A DNA stretch of 64,000 bases from Chrysogorgia sp. JL179-B06 (Eukaryota; Cnidaria; Anthozoa; Scleralcyonacea; Chrysogorgiidae). The number at the start of each line of letters is the position of its first letter. The stretch's first letter is position 1. The stretch covers positions 4,990,001-5,054,000 of the forward strand of contig JAYKKM010000351.1 in the NCBI GenBank assembly GCA_035772405.1, given 5' to 3'. This document shows, piece after piece, positions 11,051-23,247 of this stretch. The position numbers were made by a program, and so were the translations under genes. The notes beneath the pieces were generated by a model. The model did not search any database. It worked only from the letters and a program-made list of their open reading frames with translations, and was not told where the DNA came from.

Positions 11051-11570
11051 TTATGAGGTGTCAGACATGAGTTACTTTAGTTCGGTAAAACTGCGTTATT
11101 TGGATAAGGAAGAAAAACAAACCAAAATACTTGTTAGTTCTGTGTTAGTTTTCCATTTTCCATTTAATAATAAGGACCGTGGTCAGATTTCAGAAACCGC
11201 CAGGCTCAGGCAGCCAATCAAATTGCAGGAATGCCTAGGATTCCGCCCGCTTACGATTATTAACTGCTCAAAGTGAAGATATCATTTTTTCTCCATAGTA
11301 ATTATGTCATTGATATCTATAATATAGCGATATGATGCGGTGAATATGACTATTACAATTCAGTAGTGGCAATGGAAACAACAACGGCAATAACGAGGTC
11401 GGGATGGAGGTTTTTATTTTGAAAAACGATAGTTTTGATAGTTTAAACTATGTTTTGTGAAAAAGAAAAAGAAAATGAGGTCGGGGACATTTCCCAGGTC
11501 GGGCGGGGACGCTAAAACAAGTATATTTTTTAGTGTATTTTATGTGGCCTTATAGCTGAAGTATATTAGG
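11051..11570. other. non-coding spacer
   Basis: An open frame across 11004-11276 begins inside the MITE and shows no domain. Nothing else seen. Confidence 0.4.
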
Positions 11571-11965
11571 CCAATAATATGATATTACTTTGTAATACCA
11601 TGGTTGTCGAAATTTCATGTCTTTGCTGCCAGGTGAGAAGAAGAAGCTAATACTACCTCTCATGACGTCATTCAAGGTTGTATTAGTTCTAATACGACCT
11701 CTAGATTGTATAAATTAATCCAAATGAGGTAATTTAGTTATTAATTCAACCTGAAAAGACAAAAGAAATTGAGACAACCATGGTGGTAATGAGGTGTATT
11801 AGCTGTTAAACCGCCCGCTTGATTCGGGTCATTAAGTAAAATTCCTTCGGGCCTGCGGCCCTCAGGAATTTTACTTAATGACCCTCATCGAGCGGGCGGT
11901 TTAACAGCTAATACACCTCACTACCATGATATTACTTATAAGTATATTTTATGTGGCCTTATAGC
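11520..11965. mobile_element. foldback element with direct-repeat edges and central palindrome
   Basis: The word GTATATTTTATGTGGCCTTATAGCTGAA occurs, with small changes, at about 11522-11560 and again at 11942-11970. Between them lies a near-perfect GC-rich palindrome at 11780-11928, with arms containing GAGGTGTATTAGCTGTTAAA, CCGCCCGCTTGA and TTAAGTAAAATTCCT around a CGGGCCTGCGGCCCTC loop. A third, weaker inverted pair links ACCATGGTTGTCG (11600) and GAGACAACCATGG (11770). Confidence 0.65.
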
Positions 11966-12377
11966 TGAAATTGTACTTGTAAAATGTTTGACTGGTTGTG
12001 ATGTAAGTTTTTACCACCCTATCCCCAACAATATTTTATCACATTTGGGAGAATTACAACATTTTTCTGGAAAGAAGTGTGCGTGTCCGGACACACCCAT
12101 TCCCCCCGTGGCGACGCCGGGAAAATGATGCAACCGACCATGCATCAAAGATTGATGCTGCCGATTTGGATTCCGAATGTTTGTTGTCGTCTTGGATATT
12201 AAGGTGGAAAAGTTGGAATGGGTGGATGCTAAACAAGTAATTTTTTTATGTGGTCTAATAATCATCTGCAGTTTCCAGTGTCAATGTGATTTTTATATAT
12301 TGAAATTTCTCTTAAAGGAGTAAGTCATTCTGCCTGGTTATAAATCCATTCCGCCTCGTCACCAAGACTGACTCGTC
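11966..12377. other. non-coding spacer
   Basis: No gene recognised. Open frames here lack domains and overlap each other. Confidence 0.4.
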
Positions 12378-12380
12378 TTA

Positions 12381-12689
12381 AGGTTGGGATACACGAGGCG
12401 ACAAATTGCGGGGACGTGTCGCCGGGACATGTTCGTGTCGCGGGGTACCATGCGAAATCTTGTCGCTGCGACAAAATTTTCTCCCCGCAACATGTCCCAT
12501 CGTATAAACAGCAACTAGTCCCATAAAATAGTCCCATAATTAATATAAACCAATCAAAGAACGTTATTTTATTTTTATTTTCCTTCTCTGATATGTCTCC
12601 TTGTCTGTTATCAACAGGGGAAATGTCCCCGCGTAAAATGTCCCCGCGTAACATGCCCCCACGATTTGTCGCCTTGTGTGTACGAACCT
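12381..12689. mobile_element. PIF/Harbinger-type MITE with TTA duplication
   Basis: 309 bp flanked by TTA at 12378-12380 and 12690-12692. The left end AGGTTGGGATACACGAGGCG and the right end (reverse complement AGGTTCGTACACACAAGGCG) are imperfect inverted repeats continuing into ACAAAT. TTA duplications are characteristic of PIF/Harbinger. The interior is rich in GTCGC/CCCCGC words and codes for nothing. Confidence 0.75.
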
Positions 12690-12789
12690 TTAAACCTAGT
12701 TTTATTTTTGACGTCATCACAAATTCCTCACTTCCCCAACGTTGGCTTTGACTTATTTCGCTAACCCTAAATACCTTCATAAAAATTAA

Positions 12790-13270
12790 TATACCAGCAA
12801 TAATTTTAATACTAGCAATAATTTTAATACTAGCAACAATTTTAATACTAGGAATAATTTTAATACTAGCTACAATTTTAATACTAGCTATAATTTTAAT
12901 AATAGCAATAATTTTAATACTAGCAATGATTTTAATACTAGCTACAATTTTAATACTAGCTATAATTTTAATACTAGCAATACTTTTAATACTAGCAATA
13001 ATTTTAATACTCAGTAGCAATAATTTTAATACTAGCTATAATTTTAATAATAGCAATAATTTTAATACTAGCAACAATTTTAATACTAGCAATAATTTTA
13101 ATACTAGCTATAATTTTAATACTAGCAATAATTTTAATACTAGCAATAATTTTAATACTAGCTATAATTTTAATACTAGCAATAATTTTAATACTAGCAA
13201 CAATTTTAATACTAGCAATAATTTTAATACTAGCTATAATTTTAATAATAGCAATAATTTGAATACTGCA
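12790..13270. repeat. 18-bp minisatellite, about 26 units
   Basis: Tandem units close to AATAATTTTAATACTAGC, with variants (AACAATT..., TATAATT...) and one CTCAGTAGC break near 13012. Because 18 is a multiple of three, frames stay open on both strands (NFNTSN repeats one way, IIASIK the other). These are artefacts of the repeat rather than genes. Confidence 0.92.
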
Positions 13271-13438
13271 AATCATGTAATACTATAACCATACCCCTAA
13301 CAAAGCAAAGAAAAAAAAACGAATGAAGAAGAATAAATAAATGAAAAATTAATCGCCCGAGAGGAATCCCACACTACAATCCAATACACTTTTTGGGAAT
13401 GTTTGCATGCATTGTTCCCGTAATGTAGTGTTGTTTTA

Positions 13439-13545
13439 GGCCTGGTTTAGACGTCGAAGTTCCGTCGCATTTAATTCGTCGCATTTAATTCAATCAATTA
13501 AATGCGACGGTTATGCGACGTCTAAAACCAATTAAATTCGTCTAG
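13439..13545 (+). repeat. left terminal inverted repeat of the Harbinger element
   Basis: Contains several GTCGCATTTAATTC / GAATTAAATGCGAC words that also form a local hairpin. Pairs with 24383-24489. Confidence 0.8.
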
Positions 13546-13751
13546 GGAGTTAAATTCGCCTGAAGACGTTGTATGCATCATGGTCAGACGGATATAACGT
13601 CTGAAATGCGTGTTCGTTTTAGACGACGCCGTAACGTCGCATCGAATTAAATGCATAATTATGATGTTTTATATTGAGCCCGTGATGATTTTTCGTTTAA
13701 CTTGGCATGCGCACTCGTTGAATTCGCGGTATTTTCTCCTATATTTTCAAT

Positions 13752-15123
13752 ATGGCGGGAGAAAGGTGGAAGAACTCTTTGTCTCCTTGTATAAGTTGTG
13801 GTAGTCTTAACGTTTGTTTACGTGGCGATTGCTCTGTCCCAGAGATGAACGGACAATCACAAAGTTTCCTCTTCTGCATGCGGACTTCTTCAAGTTCTAC
13901 GGTTAAATCTGTCCGGTCAGAGAGTCCATTCAGCTCGAGAGAAAGTGAGAGCTCCGACAGTGAAGGTGGACAAAGTTTCCATAAGAAATTTGGGATCAAA
14001 AGAGCATTGGGATCGTCGCGAAAGGTAAGAAGACTGGTAGAAGATCACTTTGGCAGGAAAACCATATTACTGACAATCTGACATGGTAAATATAATTGTA
14101 AATGACCAGGAACTTGTACGAAAACTGATATTTACTAATGTCAAGAAATCGAAAAACACAGATGTTTATGAAAAAGTGTTGCCGCTACTAAACATGAAAT
14201 ACAATGAAGCTACTGAGAAAGATTTCCCTTTTACCGTGCAACAGATGCGTACAAAATTCAAGTGGTGTATCAGTGTCTGCAAAAAGATCTGTTTAACTAT
14301 CAAAACTGCACCAGGCGTCAAAAATTTCATCGATGACAAGGGTTACGGTAATTGGTTTAACCTCCTTTACCCCTTGGTAAAGACAAGGGACTCCTGTCAG
14401 CCAGATAAAGCCTGTGAACCTTCTGCTCATATTGGTGGTGAAAGTAGCAATTGTGATGGTGATAATGAGGAGGGTGGTTCTAATTCTGCAGAAAAGAGTG
14501 ACTGTCCAGACAAGAGCATGTTTGTGCCAGTCAAAAAGGTAACCACAAAAAGAGGTAAAACTGAAACAGTATCAAAAGCTTTAGAATTGTTACAAGCTAC
14601 TATTGAAAATGATCCCACAAAAGATCTGTTGAAGATTTTACAAGAAGAAATGAAACATTCAAGGGAAGAAGAAATGAGACATTTGCAGATGATGTATAGC
14701 TTAATGACATCTAATCAAAATGTATCAATCACTCACCCTCAACACTATAATCCATTATTTCAGCCTTCAACTGAAACTGGAATCTCCCCTCAGCAAACTC
14801 AAAGGCAACATTTTGTTCCTCAGTACCAGAACCCAAGTGCTTCACAACAGCCTATACACATTCCTTTTGCTCCAATTAGATGTCCAGTTAATCCATCCTC
14901 CAGTTATGTGGTACCAAGTGAATTGCCAACCATTTCTTCTCATAGTGGTATGCAGTCTCGTGTTGCTGGTCACGACCATTATTTTGGGGTTTCCCAAGAG
15001 CAATCTGTCAATGCCCAGTACCAAGAGCTGAGGGCTGTTTCACAAGCAAGTGGGTATACATCTCAAGATGTAGTAGGCATTTCGGATGATGATTCTTACA
15101 ATACAGGTAGCTTTGGTATTTAA
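13752..15123 (+). pseudogene. Harbinger Myb/SANT-like DNA-binding protein
   Basis: Second protein of PIF/Harbinger elements, which helps the transposase bind the termini and reach the nucleus. The first piece (13752-14056 or 14081) is Ser-rich and basic; a possible donor CGAAAG|GTAAGA and acceptor TTTGGCAG|GAAAAC lie at about 14024 and 14056. A second piece is open from 14083 to 15123. It contains NDQELVRKLIFTNVKK, KFKWCISVCKKICLTIKTA and a GYGNWFNLLYPLV tryptophan motif, typical of a Myb/SANT-like trihelix, then a Lys/Ser-rich linker, a Glu-rich helix (~14640-14700) and a Gln/Pro/Ser-rich tail. The two pieces are in different frames and stops lie between (W then TAA at ~14086), so I see one frameshift. 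The gene faces the transposase. Confidence 0.65.
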
Positions 15124-16449
15124 GGTCTAAGTTCATAAACAGCATGTTTTTGTTTTTTGTACAAGTTAGAAAGAAAGTTTTTTAATAGATTGCATTACAT
15201 GTTCTATACCTGTTATAGTTTTTAGGTGTAGTGTAAAAGGATAAATGAAAAGTACAGCAGTTGTGTTCATCTTGAAAAGTTATTTTTCATAATAGTTAAT
15301 TGGTTATAATACATTAAAAAAATCTACAAATGTAATAAACTTCAATCAAGTCCCAGAGAGTAAAATGTCTATTATTAATTAATATATAATCACATTATTA
15401 TATATTATTAATATATAATCACATTAGGAAACTATAGTTGATTTAAGTTCAATTCAACAGTGCATTTATGCCAATAACAAAACCATAATGTGTGTACATG
15501 TAGGTCAGCATGTCTGATAAACTTAATTACCCCAGCTCAGTAGTAAATTTGTTATACAGTAACTTATAAATGCAATGGCTAAATTGGGCTCAATATTCAG
15601 GTAGTTATCACTATTACCATGATTTTTTACATCAACAGATGTGTAACACAACATTACTGAGATAACATGGTTGTCTTGAGTCAGTGATGGATTTGGCCAA
15701 GGGGGTGCCAATTGCCTTGTCAAATCCAATTTGTTTAGATTTGGCAAGGCGATTGTCAATTATATATGATTCATATATTAGCTATCATATGATTCATAGG
15801 TATTAATAGGTATAAATATTTTTTCTGGCGGGCTTGACCTCTCTATCCCCCAGCCATGCCACCATCTAGCTCCCTCAGCGGCGCTCCACCATGCCTCGGT
15901 TGCACCCCCCACCAGATCAAGCTGGATCCATCACTGTCTTGCAGAGCTACATTCACACTGTAGGTTAAGAACTGACCTGGACCTTGGTCAGGCTAAGTAA
16001 AATGTAACCAGCTTATACTGTCAGGCTAGGCTCATTTCTATTTTCTACCTTACAACTTTTAGCTTTATCTTACCACAAATAACCAGACGATATTCCACAT
16101 TCTGACCAGTGTAAATGTGGGGCCCTTATTAGGAGGTATAAAAACCTGTCAAAAACCTAGGATCTAATATTGGCCAGGCTAATTAGTAAATACTTTCAAA
16201 CCTTCATTTTGCAAAAATCTTCATTTTGCAATTTCCTTTTGCAAAGAATTGTACAGTTATACTTTTAACATATTTGTAATAAAGTTGCTGTTCAATAATA
16301 AAAGTTTAAATAATAAACTAAAGGATAAGAACATTGTAAATCTTAACCAAATTTTGTTATTCTAGATTGGACACTTGGACTAAAAGTGAACTATTACTGT
16401 ATATAGGTAGATAATGTGGTTAGAGAAAAATCTACTAAATTTTTCTGTT
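15124..16449. other. non-coding centre of the Harbinger element
   Basis: Intergenic sequence between the convergent genes. Holds AT-rich direct repeats (TAATATATAATCACATTA twice near 15380-15425) and a C-rich patch at 15840-15920. No gene seen. Confidence 0.5.
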
Positions 16450-17057
16450 TCACATGACACCATATCCCTCTTTTTCCTTCCACAGTTTTTCTGCAATAGC
16501 AGACCTGATCTCTTCAGCAGCACGCGATGAATCATTCCTCTTGACACAGTCTCTCATTTTTAACAGTTTCCGTATTTTCTCCCTGTTTCTCTGATGAGCT
16601 GGATGATTACCAATTAAATCTAGTTGTAAGGGGAGGTTATCATGTACATCAATACAGGTATTATGGAGAACGACACATGCCAATGCAATACACTGCTTCT
16701 GGTTCACATTCGGACTTTCGGTATAACATTCTCCACCTGCTCTTCAGTTGGCCAAATGCTCTCTCAGTAACCATCCTAGCCCTGCTGAGACGGTAATTAA
16801 AATTACTTTCTTTAGGGCTAAGAATGGCATTACTATAACGTTTCATGAGCCACGTTCTGAATGGGAAGGCAGAATCACCCAGTATCATTGGATAAACAAC
16901 ACTTCCCTCAACCTTCTTGCCGATTGAAGGTATTATGTTATTTTCAGTTACATCTTTCCACAATTCTGTCGATTGCAAAATAACCGAATCGTGGGAGTTT
17001 CCTGGGAAACCAACACTCGTCCACATAAAACGATCTTTTGCATCGACAATTGCCATC
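16450..17057 (-). pseudogene. Harbinger DDE transposase, C-terminal half
   Basis: Downstream half of a DDE_Tnp_4-type transposase. From 17057 downwards it reads AIVDAKDRFMWTSVG, GFPGNSHDS, LGDSAFPFRTWL (second catalytic Asp) and RMVTERAFGQLKSRW (catalytic Glu). A one-base frameshift near 16700 then links to a frame with QCIALACVVLHNTC and a Lys/Glu-rich tail ending at 16450. The N-terminal half with the first Asp lies beyond the BEL/Pao insertion at 23620-24308. The GFPG...HDS and ERAFG signatures are diagnostic for PIF/Harbinger. Confidence 0.88.
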
Positions 17058-17062
17058 ATGAC
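17058..17062. other. BEL/Pao target-site duplication, left (ATGAC)
   Basis: Same five bases as 23615-23619. Removing one copy and the element rejoins the transposase reading frame at this point. Five bases is normal for BEL/Pao. Confidence 0.9.
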
Positions 17063-17431
17063 TGTTTCGTTTCGTACGATATTGTCGAGCAGCAATCGGA
17101 AAGACTCGGCATCTTTTGAACGATGGCAAGTTAAGGAAAAACCACGAGGTGAATTCGAGTCAAAATGGACATGGTTTATCGAAGATAGTGCTATCTATAC
17201 AGTACTTTTATGTTAATTTCGCAGCCGTGATTTAAGACTAAGGGACTACCGGGTAAATATTTGTCGGTTTGACATTTTCTTTATTCTAGGTAATCGTTAT
17301 GACTTATATATGTGTTTGTTCGTTATCTCATTTAGATTTCGAAACTATTGTATTGTTATTCATTAAACGAAACTTTACATATTTCTGGAATGGTGGTTTT
17401 ACCTTGAACGGGTTAAGCGGCTAGCGAAACA
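17063..17431 (+). repeat. 5' LTR of BEL/Pao 1
   Basis: TG...CA boundaries. Differs from the 3' LTR only by an extra TA in CTATCTATACAG. No clear TATA box or polyadenylation site was assigned. The bases immediately after it (TTCGAAATCCGAC) are not a standard TGG-starting primer-binding site. Confidence 0.93.
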
Positions 17432-17556
17432 TTCGAAATCCGACTCTGAAGGCAAAGGAGAAGAGATACGAGCAAATAATTTCAAGGGCTAGTGGCAAAG
17501 TATTTGATCAATTAGAGATTTCTTAAAGTGGAACCACTGATAAAAATTCGGCTAAA

Positions 17557-19258
17557 ATGGCCGACGACATCGAAAGCACCAAAATACAGAGGACAAGTGC
17601 GAAAAGTAAATTTACAAGAAAGCTTAAAGAGTTTCTAAAAGCAGTGGATGAGGACAAGGGACTAGAGATTGCGAACAGAACATACGAAGAGTTAAATGAA
17701 GCGTGGGGTAGTGCGGAATCCAAACATGACATCTATGTTACATTCATCAAGGACGATGACCAAGAAGAAGCTGATGCTTGGATTGAAGAACTCCAACGGA
17801 ATTTTGGAAACGCGATGGAAAAGGAAATTAAATATACACAAAGTAAAGCAGCAGCTGATAAGAAGGCAGAGGAAGATGAGAGGCGACAAGAAACAGCTAA
17901 AAAAGACCAAGAAAGCTTCCAAAGAATGATAGAGCAAGCATTGATGAAAAGAAAAACAAGTGAAATTGTCCTTGAACAACTAATGGAAGATGTGCAAGAA
18001 ATCATTAAAATGGAAAGTGTTAATACCGCTCTGCAAAAATCTCAAAATGGATTAGATGCAGCTGTGGCAGATTGCAAGCAGGCTAACGTAAAGTACCTTG
18101 AACTTCTAGACAAAGACAAAGCCGATGTAGAGATTGACTGGACGAGAAAGATTCAAAGGGAATATAATAACATAACATCCAAGATAGCAGTAGCTATGGC
18201 AAAGAACAATGAGAAAAAACCGAAAGAGGAATCGAGTGGCCAAGGTAAGCAACTAAATGTAAGATTGGAAAAACTGAAAGTGCCAACCTTTGATGGAGAC
18301 ATTAGACAATACCCCAGATTTAAGAAGGACTTTGAGACACAAGTGTTGCAAAGTATACCTAAAGAGTCTGCACCATATGCACTGAGGTCATGTCTCACCA
18401 AAGAACCACTCAGTGTTGTTAGAAGTGTAGATGATAACATAGATGAGATGTTAAAGCGCTTAGATGAGAAGTACGGCGACCCAGCAAAGATTGCAGATGT
18501 AGTAATTGACAGCATCAAGAGAGTGAAGGTGATAAAAGAAGGAGGTGATAAAAGAAGGAGATTATAAAAGATTTATTGAATTTGTCGATGTTGTCGAAGA
18601 TGCCTATCAAGATCTGCTCAGGCTAGGCCTGGAGAAGGAAATCACTACAACCAGCTCTGTCAGCATTATTGAGAAAACATTGCCACCTGATATTCGAAAG
18701 GAGTGGGCCAAGCTGGTCAGTTTTGATACGAGTGAAGTCGACAAGAAGGATAAGTTTCCAAGTCTCCTAAAGTTTCTACTCAACAACAAAAGGGCTATGG
18801 AGTACGAGTCTAGCAATCTACGATCTAACAAGACTCAATCTGTGGGAGGAACAGTTCACCTTACTGGTACCGAGAAAACAAGAGATAGCGAGAATCCTGG
18901 GGAAAATGAAAATGAGCAGAACGACAAGGGTTATAATCCACAAAGCAGCAAGTGCTTATTTCACCCGAACAGTGATCATTGGACGGACACTTGCAATCTT
19001 TACCTATCAAAGTCAGCGGAGGAAAGATTTAGCATGTTAAAAGAGAAAGCAGCATGTTGGTCATGTCTAAGAGCGGGTCATCGATTGTCTGAATGCAATC
19101 GGAAAGAATCTGTGGTGAAAAGGGATGCAAAGGAACCCACCACAAAACAATCCACACCGAAAGGAAGCAGGGGGCCGCCTCAGCATGTGGAAAAATATCT
19201 AACAACAGTGCATGTCTTCTACAAATCCAGAGAGTCAAAGCCGATAAAGGTTGGATGA
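17557..19258 (+). pseudogene. BEL/Pao 1 gag region (frameshifted)
   Basis: Structural gene. The first frame (17557-18567) is a highly charged coiled-coil-like N-terminus followed by a DUF1759-type core starting LEKLKVPTFDGD (~18270). At 18528-18559 a 16-bp unit is duplicated in tandem, which shifts the frame by one. The rest of the core and the Cys-His region (CLFHPNSDHWTDTC, then CWSCLRAGHRLSEC at ~19050) continue in the second frame (18545-19258). A second one-base slip near 19100 moves into the protease frame. Upstream, 17432-17556 is leader. Confidence 0.88.
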
Positions 19259-22200
19259 ATGTGTTGTGGGACAATGCTGCATCTCTATGTTTTGTCACGT
19301 ACAGTAAAGCTAAAGAGGAGAATCTTCGTGGAAGTTCAGTCCAACTCACAATTACTAAAGTTGGGGGAATAGATGAGAAGCTTATGTCACACAGGTACCA
19401 GGTCCCCCTGATAAACCAGTATGGCAAAACTGTGTTAATTGAAGCATATGGAATCGATAAAATCACATCGGACATTCAAAGTGTTAATGTTGATGGGGTG
19501 GTTCATATATTCAAGGGAGTTAGCGTAGGAGAAATCACAAGACCAACTGGACCAGTCGACCTCTTGATTGGTTACGAGTATGCCGGATTTCACCCTCAAG
19601 TGGAGAGAAGGAAAGGACACCTCCTACTACTGAGAAACCAGTTTGGAAAATGCCTTGGCGGAAAGCATCCTAGTATCCAGGAGACCCAGCCAAAGAACAA
19701 GCTGACAGATGCCCGAATCCTGCATGTTGCTGCAGTTAATGTTGAAGACTTCTACAATATTGAAGGTCTTGGAGTAGCTTGTTCACCACGTTGCGGGGGC
19801 TGCAAATGTGGGAAATGTCCAATTGGGAGCAGTGACTACACCCTGAAAGAAGAAAGAGAACTGAAACTAATTGAGAGCAAACTAACATTCAACAGTGAAG
19901 AGAAGAAATGGACAGCAGAATACCCGTGGATAAGGAACCCAAAAGAATTGCCTGACAACAAACGAGCAGCAATGGGGATGCTAAGATCAACGGAAAAGAG
20001 ACTAGCCAAGAATCCCGAGCACGCGACTGTATACCAAAAGCAGATAGAAGATATGGTACACCGAGGTGTCGCGAAGAAGCTAACTTACGAAGATTTAGAG
20101 AGCTACGATGGACCCGTCCATTACATATCTCATCATGAAGTACTAAAACCTGACTCCAAGTCTACACCTGTTAGAATTGTCTTTAACAGCAGTGCCAATT
20201 ACATGGGACACACTCTGAATGAATACTGGGCAAAAGGACCCGACCTGCTCAACAATCTTCTGGGAGTTCTGGTACGCTTCAGAGAGAATGAAGTTGCAAT
20301 GATGGGGGACATAAAGAAGATGTATCACTCGGTGAAAATTGGAACGGTTCGAACAACATACGCACCGATTCCTGTGGCGAGACATGGATACCAACAGAGA
20401 CCCGGACACATTCATCGTCCAAACCGTATCATTCGGAGACAAGCCAGCAGGAACCATTGCTACAGTCGCTTTGAGAAAGACAGCTGACATGAGTAAGGTG
20501 GATTTCCCTGAAGCAGCCGAGGTTGTGAAGAACAACAGCTACATGGACGACATCTTAGACAGCGTCAAGACAGAGGAGAAAGCCTATCAGATGACCAAAG
20601 AGATAGAAGCTGTGGTTAACACCGGAGGGTTCGAGATGAAGAGCTGGCTCATATCGGGCAAATCTACCGGCAGAGCAGACGTCCATATTGAAGAAGCAAT
20701 TGACAAGGAAAAGGTTCTCGGAATCGCATGGAACCCTGGTAAAGACTGTTTCCACTTTGAAGTCAAACTCAACTTTTCTCCGAAAAAGAAAAAGCAAAGA
20801 ACTGGACCAGATATAAACAGGGAACAGATTCATAGAGAAATCCCAAACCTCCTCACGAAACGAATGATCCTCTCACAAGTCAACAGCATTTATGATCCTT
20901 TGGGATTAGCGGGTCCATTCACAGTTCGAGCAAAAATCATGATGCGGAGACTGTGGGGAAGTGAAACGAAGTTTGATTGGGACGATCCAGTCCCCGAAGA
21001 ATGCAGACGAAGCTGGATAGAGTTTTTCAGCGACATTTTCGAAATGGAAGAAATCGAATTCAAGAGATGCCTAAAGCCGGCCGAAGCTGTCGGCAATCCC
21101 GTTCTGGTGATCTTTAGTGATAGCTCACAAGACGCCTACGGAACGTGCGCCTACGCCAGATGGAAGAGTAGTGATGGAAGACACCAAAGCAGCCTGATGG
21201 CGTCCAAGAATCGCCTTGCCCCGGTGAAGAAGATGTCGATTGACCGATTAGAGTTATGTGCAGCTGTTCTAAACAAGCGGTTAAAGGCATTCATCGAGAA
21301 GGAATGTAGATATAAATTCGAGAAGTGCTATCATATCGTCGACTCCCAAATTGTTCGTGCGATGATCCAAAAGGAAACGTACGGCTTCAACACATTCGCA
21401 GCAACACGAATCGGTGAAATCCAAGAAGGAACAAACCCTGTTGACTGGTATTGGATAGAAGGAAAGCTCAACATCGCAGATTGGATTACGAGAGGAAAGA
21501 AACCAAGTGAGATCGGCCCCAACAGTCCTTGGCAGAATGGCCCAGAATTTCTGAAGAAACCTGTTTCTGAATGGCCTACAAAGCAAACATTCAATGAAGA
21601 AGAACTACCAGAGAGAGTCAAAACAGTAATGGCAACCAGGGTGACGGTGAACAACACTACATCGACGGAAATCGACAGCACCCGGTATTCTTCATACACA
21701 AAGTTGATCAGAGTTACAGCAAGGGTTATTGCCATAGCTCAAAGGAATCCCAAACCGACACTCAAGAATGCTTTTAAAACATTGACGCCGACGGACATAG
21801 AAAAGGCTGAAACATTCTGGATCAAGAAAGCCCAAGAATCAGTGAAACAACAGATGAGCGAAGGAAAATTCAAGCGCTTATGCCCAAGAACACGCGAGGA
21901 CGGGATCATTGTAGTTGGCGGTCGAGCAGAGAAATGGTTGCAGATGAGCTATAACCAGCGCGAAGTCGTCCTCCTACCGCACAATCACAGATTCTCAAGA
22001 TTATACGCCGAGCACATCCATAAGCAAGCTCACCAAGGAGTGGCAGCAACCGCAAGTAAAGTCCGGTCGAGGTATTGGATCACGGGGCTACACAAGATGG
22101 TGAAGTCAATCAAGTTCAACTGTGTGGGGTGCAAGAAATTAGATAAGGAGCTCACAGGTCAAGTCATGGGGAAATTGCCAGAAGAACGTCTGAAACCTTC

Positions 22201-23164
22201 ACCACCCTGGTCATGCACAGCGATTGACCTGTTTGGGCCCTTTAAGATTAGGGACGAAGTAAAGAAAAGGACGATCGGAAAAGCCTTTGGAGTGATATTC
22301 AACTGTCTGGCAACACGAGCCGTCCATGTCGATCTGTCACCCGACTACAGTGCAGAAAAGTTCCTAATGGTCTTACGACGATTTGTATCACTGAGAGGAT
22401 ATCCCGCAAAGCTTCGATCTGACAACGGTACGCAATTGACTGCCGCCAACGAAGAACTTCAGATCGTGACGAGAGCATGGAACTGGGAAGAACTGAAGGA
22501 GTTTGGAGTGACCCAAGGAATGCAATGGGACTTCGCATCCGCGGACGCACCGTGGCAAAATGGATGTTCGGAAGCGTTGATAAAGTCCATCAAGAAAGCA
22601 TTGAAAACGGCAATTGGTGACAGTGTTCTTACATTCTCGGAACTTCAAACGGTATGTTTTGAAGCTGCAAATTTGGTCAACGAAAGACCGATTGGAAGAA
22701 GCCCAACATCACCGGAAGATGGAACCTACCTGTGCCCCAACGACCTGCTGTTAGGTCGATCGACATCCAGAATACCAAGCGGTCCTTTCCGAGAGACAGA
22801 TAACCCGACTCATCGTCACGAATTCGTTCAGAAAATCGTGGATGCGTTCTGGAAGAAATGGACGCGTGATCATTTCCCCAGTCTGATAGTGCAGCAAAAG
22901 TGGCACACGGCTCAGCGAAACCTGATGGTAGATGACATCGTGATGATACAAGACTCGAATCAAGTTAGGGGAAAATGGAAACTCGGGCGAGTCTCAAAAG
23001 TCAAACCAGGAGATGACGGCAAGGTTAGGAACGTCGAAGTACAATACAAGAATTTAAAGATTGGGGAACCAGTGGATAAATGTGGCGGACAATATTACGT
23101 GACAGTCGAAAGAGCCGTTCATCGGTTGGTGGTGATTCTACCAGTGGATCAAGAAGATAAATGA
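19093..23164 (+). pseudogene. BEL/Pao 1 pol: protease, RT, RNase H, integrase (frameshifted)
   Basis: Two overlapping frames, 19093-20487 and 20339-23164, joined by a one-base slip near 20345 inside the RT. The protease-like region is WDNAASLCFV (~19270), with Asn-Ala-Ala where DTGA is usual. RT motif A Asp is at 20308 (GDIKKMYHS), motif B is FGDKPAGTIA and motif C is YMDD at 20540-20551. RNase H starts at FSDSSQDAYG (~21110). The integrase has an HHCC finger (~22000-22135) and catalytic residues Asp 22226, Asp 22421 (RSDNGT) and Glu 22571 (GCSEALIK). A DUF5641-like tail (VRGKWKLGRV) ends the protein. Normal length for the class. No env follows. Confidence 0.92.
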
Positions 23165-23247
23165 AAAGGAAGTCACAGAATCATGTAACGATGTTAAAGT
23201 TACGACATTTATATTAAACTTTACTAGTTATTGTTTTGGAGGTGGAG
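23165..23247 (+). promoter_or_regulatory. 3' untranslated region and polypurine tract of BEL/Pao 1
   Basis: Short AT-rich spacer ending in TTGGAGGTGGAG directly before the 3' LTR. This is the expected position and composition of the plus-strand priming polypurine tract. Confidence 0.75.

Noticed and set aside
12790..13270. CRISPR-like array
   Set aside because: Units are contiguous 18-mers without spacers, in a eukaryotic transposon-rich context.
12325..13288. Open frames of 90-231 codons on both strands
   Set aside because: They are translations of the 18-bp minisatellite; no start context, domain or codon bias supports them.
17432..17450. Primer-binding site of BEL/Pao 1
   Set aside because: TTCGAAATCCGAC after the LTR does not start with TGG, and I could not match it to a tRNA with confidence.
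17696..18831. Other open frames overlapping the BEL/Pao gag region
   Set aside because: Antisense or alternate-frame shadows of gag; the same holds for the many overlapping frames at 28802-33615.
23165..23247. Envelope gene in BEL/Pao 1 (and after 33838 in BEL/Pao 2)
   Set aside because: Only 83 and 106 bp separate pol from the 3' LTR; no room for an ORF.
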